64,000 nt of DNA from Massilia oculi. Its GTDB lineage: Bacteria; Pseudomonadota; Gammaproteobacteria; Burkholderiales; Burkholderiaceae_D. A program made the translations under genes and the position numbers. Shown here piece after piece: positions 62,079-64,000 of this stretch (positions within the stretch are counted from its first letter, which is position 1; every line of letters begins with the position of its first letter). The notes under the pieces were generated by a model, which was not told the DNA's origin, ran no database searches, and saw only the letters and a list, made by a program, of their open reading frames with translations. The stretch is from positions 3,100,001 to 3,164,000 of the forward strand of contig NZ_CP029343.1 of NCBI RefSeq assembly GCF_003143515.1, in the 5' to 3' direction.

Positions 62079-62126
62079 CGGCGTGCTATTTGAAGTACTT
62101 CTTTCCCACAACGAACAAGAGACACT

Positions 62127-64000
62127 ATGAACCGCCCACAACTGCTGCTGATCGCAGCCAGCGTCGCCATGGCCACCTTCTCCTTCGCCCAACCGGCGGC
62201 TGCCGCCCTGGAGGCCTCGAACCCGTTCGCCAAGCCGAGCACCCTGCAATATGGCTACCCGGCCTTCGACAAGATCAGGAACGAGCACTTCGCGCCGGCC
62301 TTCGCCGAAGGCATGCGCCAGGAAGCGGCTGAAGTCAGGAAGATCGCCGACAACAAGGCCGCGCCGACCTTCGACAACACGATCGTGGCGATGGAACGTA
62401 CGGGCGAACTCCTGACGCGCGTGCGCTCGGTGTTCTACACGCTGACCGGCTCGTACACCAACGACACGCTGCAGGCGCTGCAAAAAGACCTGGCGCCGAA
62501 ATTCGCGGCCCACGGCGATGCGATCCGCCTGAACCCGAAGCTGTTCGCGCGCATCAAGACCCTGCACGACAAGCGTGACTCGCTGGGCCTGGACGCCGAA
62601 TCGACATTCCTGCTGGAGCGCTACTACAAGGACTTCGTGCGCTCGGGCGCCAACCTGTCCGAGGCGAACAAGGCCAAGCTGAAAGGCTACAACGCCCAGC
62701 TGGCGGCGCTGCAGACCCAGTTCAGCCAGAACGTGCTGCGTGAAGTGAACGCCTCGGCCTTCGTGGTCGATACCCGCGAAGAGCTGGCCGGCCTGTCGGA
62801 AAAAGCAATCGACGCGGCCGCCGCCGAAGCGAAGAAGCGCGGCCTGGAAGGCAAGTTCGTGATCCCGGTCGTCAACACCACCCAGCAGCCGGCGATGGCG
62901 CAGCTGAGCACCCGCGGCACCCGCGAGAAGCTCCTGACCACCTCGATGATCCGCGGCGCCCGCGGCGGCGAGTTCGACAACCGCAACGTCGTGCTGCAGC
63001 TGGCCAAGCTGCGCGCCGAGCGCGCCGAACTGCTGGGCTACGACAGCTACGCGGCCTATTCGCTGGAAGACCAGACCGCCAAGGACACCGCGTCGGTCAA
63101 CAAGCTGCTGGGCGACCTGACCGCGCCGGCCGTGCGCAACGCGAAGAAAGAAGCCGCCGAGATCCAGCAGGTGATCGATGCAGAAAAGGGCGGCTTCCAG
63201 GTCGGCGCCCAGGACTGGAGCTACTACAGCGACAAGGTGCGCACCGCCAAGTACGCGTTCGACGCCAACCAGCTCAAGCCTTACTTCGAGTTCAACAACG
63301 TGCTGGAAAAGGGCGCCTTCTTCGCCGCCAACCAGCTGTGGGGCATCACCTTCAAGCAGCGCACCGACCTGCCGACCTATGACCCGGACGTGCGCGTGTA
63401 CGACGTGTTCGAGGAAAACGGCGAGCACCTGGCGATCTTCATCATCGACCCGTACGCGCGTTCGAACAAGCGCGGCGGCGCCTGGATGAGCTCCCTGGTC
63501 GACCAGAGCTTCCTGCTGAACCAGAAGCCGGTCATCACCAACAACCTCAACCTGACCAAGCCGGCCGCCGGCGAACCGACCCTGCTCACCTGGGACGAAG
63601 TGCGCACCACCTTCCACGAACTGGGCCATGCCACGCACGGCTGGTTCTCGAAGGTGAAGTACCCGCGCTTCTCGGGCACCAGCGTGCCGCGCGACTACGT
63701 CGAGCTGCCGTCGCAGGTCTACGAGATGTGGATGGCCTGGCCTGAAGTGCTGGCCAACTACGCCAAGCACTACCAGACCGGCGCGCCGATGCCGAAAGAA
63801 CTGCTGGACAAGCTGCGCGCCGCCCAGCGCTTCAACGAAGGCTACCGCACCACCGAGTACCTGGCGGCCGCGGTGCTGGATCAGAAATGGCACCAGCTGG
63901 GCTCCAAGCAGATGCCGAGCGACGTGATCGCGTTCGAGAAGCAGGCACTGAAGGACGCCGGCCTGGACTTCGCGCCGGTGCCGCCGCGCTATCGCAGCAC
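62127..64000 (+). CDS. Secreted M3 family metallopeptidase (paralogue 2, 3' end cut)
   Basis: About 624 residues are visible of an expected 710 or so. It starts MNRPQLLLIAASVAMATFSF, a Sec signal peptide like its neighbour's, and aligns with it throughout (for example NPFAKPSTLQYGYPAFDKI against NPFAQPSSLPLNYPAFDKI). The zinc motif is HELGHATHGWFS near residue 498, followed by YVELPSQVYEMW. The ATG at 62127 has a weak ribosome-binding site. The C-terminus lies beyond the window. Confidence 0.9.
   Translation, partial: MNRPQLLLIAASVAMATFSFAQPAAAALEASNPFAKPSTLQYGYPAFDKIRNEHFAPAFAEGMRQEAAEVRKIADNKAAPTFDNTIVAMERTGELLTRVRSVFYTLTGSYTNDTLQALQKDLAPKFAAHGDAIRLNPKLFARIKTLHDKRDSLGLDAESTFLLERYYKDFVRSGANLSEANKAKLKGYNAQLAALQTQFSQNVLREVNASAFVVDTREELAGLSEKAIDAAAAEAKKRGLEGKFVIPVVNTTQQPAMAQLSTRGTREKLLTTSMIRGARGGEFDNRNVVLQLAKLRAERAELLGYDSYAAYSLEDQTAKDTASVNKLLGDLTAPAVRNAKKEAAEIQQVIDAEKGGFQVGAQDWSYYSDKVRTAKYAFDANQLKPYFEFNNVLEKGAFFAANQLWGITFKQRTDLPTYDPDVRVYDVFEENGEHLAIFIIDPYARSNKRGGAWMSSLVDQSFLLNQKPVITNNLNLTKPAAGEPTLLTWDEVRTTFHELGHATHGWFSKVKYPRFSGTSVPRDYVELPSQVYEMWMAWPEVLANYAKHYQTGAPMPKELLDKLRAAQRFNEGYRTTEYLAAAVLDQKWHQLGSKQMPSDVIAFEKQALKDAGLDFAPVPPRYRS

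Overview
The window is a GC-rich, gene-dense stretch of a betaproteobacterial chromosome. Gene content and order point to the Burkholderiales, most likely family Oxalobacteraceae (Massilia/Telluria/Duganella-like). The main reasons are the mlaFEDACB – ABC exporter – BolA – murA – his operon – hinT – tatABC run, the short-form HisG, hemE next to priA, a secreted PHB-depolymerase-type esterase and a PEP-CTERM remnant. This assignment is inferred from synteny and protein flavour; no rRNA or tRNA gene is visible. Most of the window is core housekeeping sequence, with a few accessory patches.

Layout. 1-4.4 kb: ubiX (cut by the left edge) behind grxD, a tandem pair of small paralogous membrane proteins, and tex followed by a GNAT acetyltransferase. 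4.6-10.4 kb: a SNF2-type helicase, a DUF3297 gene with its terminator, and a soluble histidine kinase with an OmpR-type regulator. 10.4-11.6 kb: a REP-associated tyrosine transposase (RAYT) with matching inverted REP-like ends, inserted just upstream of gltBD (11.6-17.8 kb). 17.8-21.4 kb: a MocR-type regulator divergent from a flavin oxidoreductase – small ORF – azoreductase cassette. 21.8-25.6 kb: the Mla phospholipid-transport operon. 25.8-38.9 kb: ABC-2 exporter, ibaG, murA, then hisG-hisD-[DNA methyltransferase]-hisC-hisB-hisH-hisA-hisF-hisI-hisE, hinT and tatABC. 38.9-42.5 kb: a secreted esterase and a DUF885 peptidase-like protein, both on the minus strand. 42.6-48.9 kb: a palindromic MITE-like element, then a large SNF2 helicase coupled to an S9 peptidase. 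48.9-52.6 kb: hemE, a 545-base gap rich in DnaA-box-like sites, and priA. 52.6-54.8 kb: an accessory islet with a DUF4157/WHH nuclease-type toxin and a truncated PEP-CTERM gene. 55-64 kb: a pyridine-nucleotide disulfide oxidoreductase, a DUF1857 protein, a Rep-type helicase, slyX and two tandem secreted M3 peptidases, the second cut by the right edge.

Most notable points: (1) an orphan beta-class adenine DNA methyltransferase lies inside the histidine operon and shares ATGA stop/start overlaps with both hisD and hisC. (2) An eCIS_core (DUF4157) protein has a C-terminal WHH-type nuclease tail but no neighbouring immunity or delivery genes. (3) The hemE-priA gap carries a perfect DnaA box and a repeated two-box module. 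(4) A 157-base foldable element is flanked by TA dinucleotides. (5) The RAYT has recognisable inverted ends. (6) A two-hairpin palindromic repeat is inserted between hisA and hisF.
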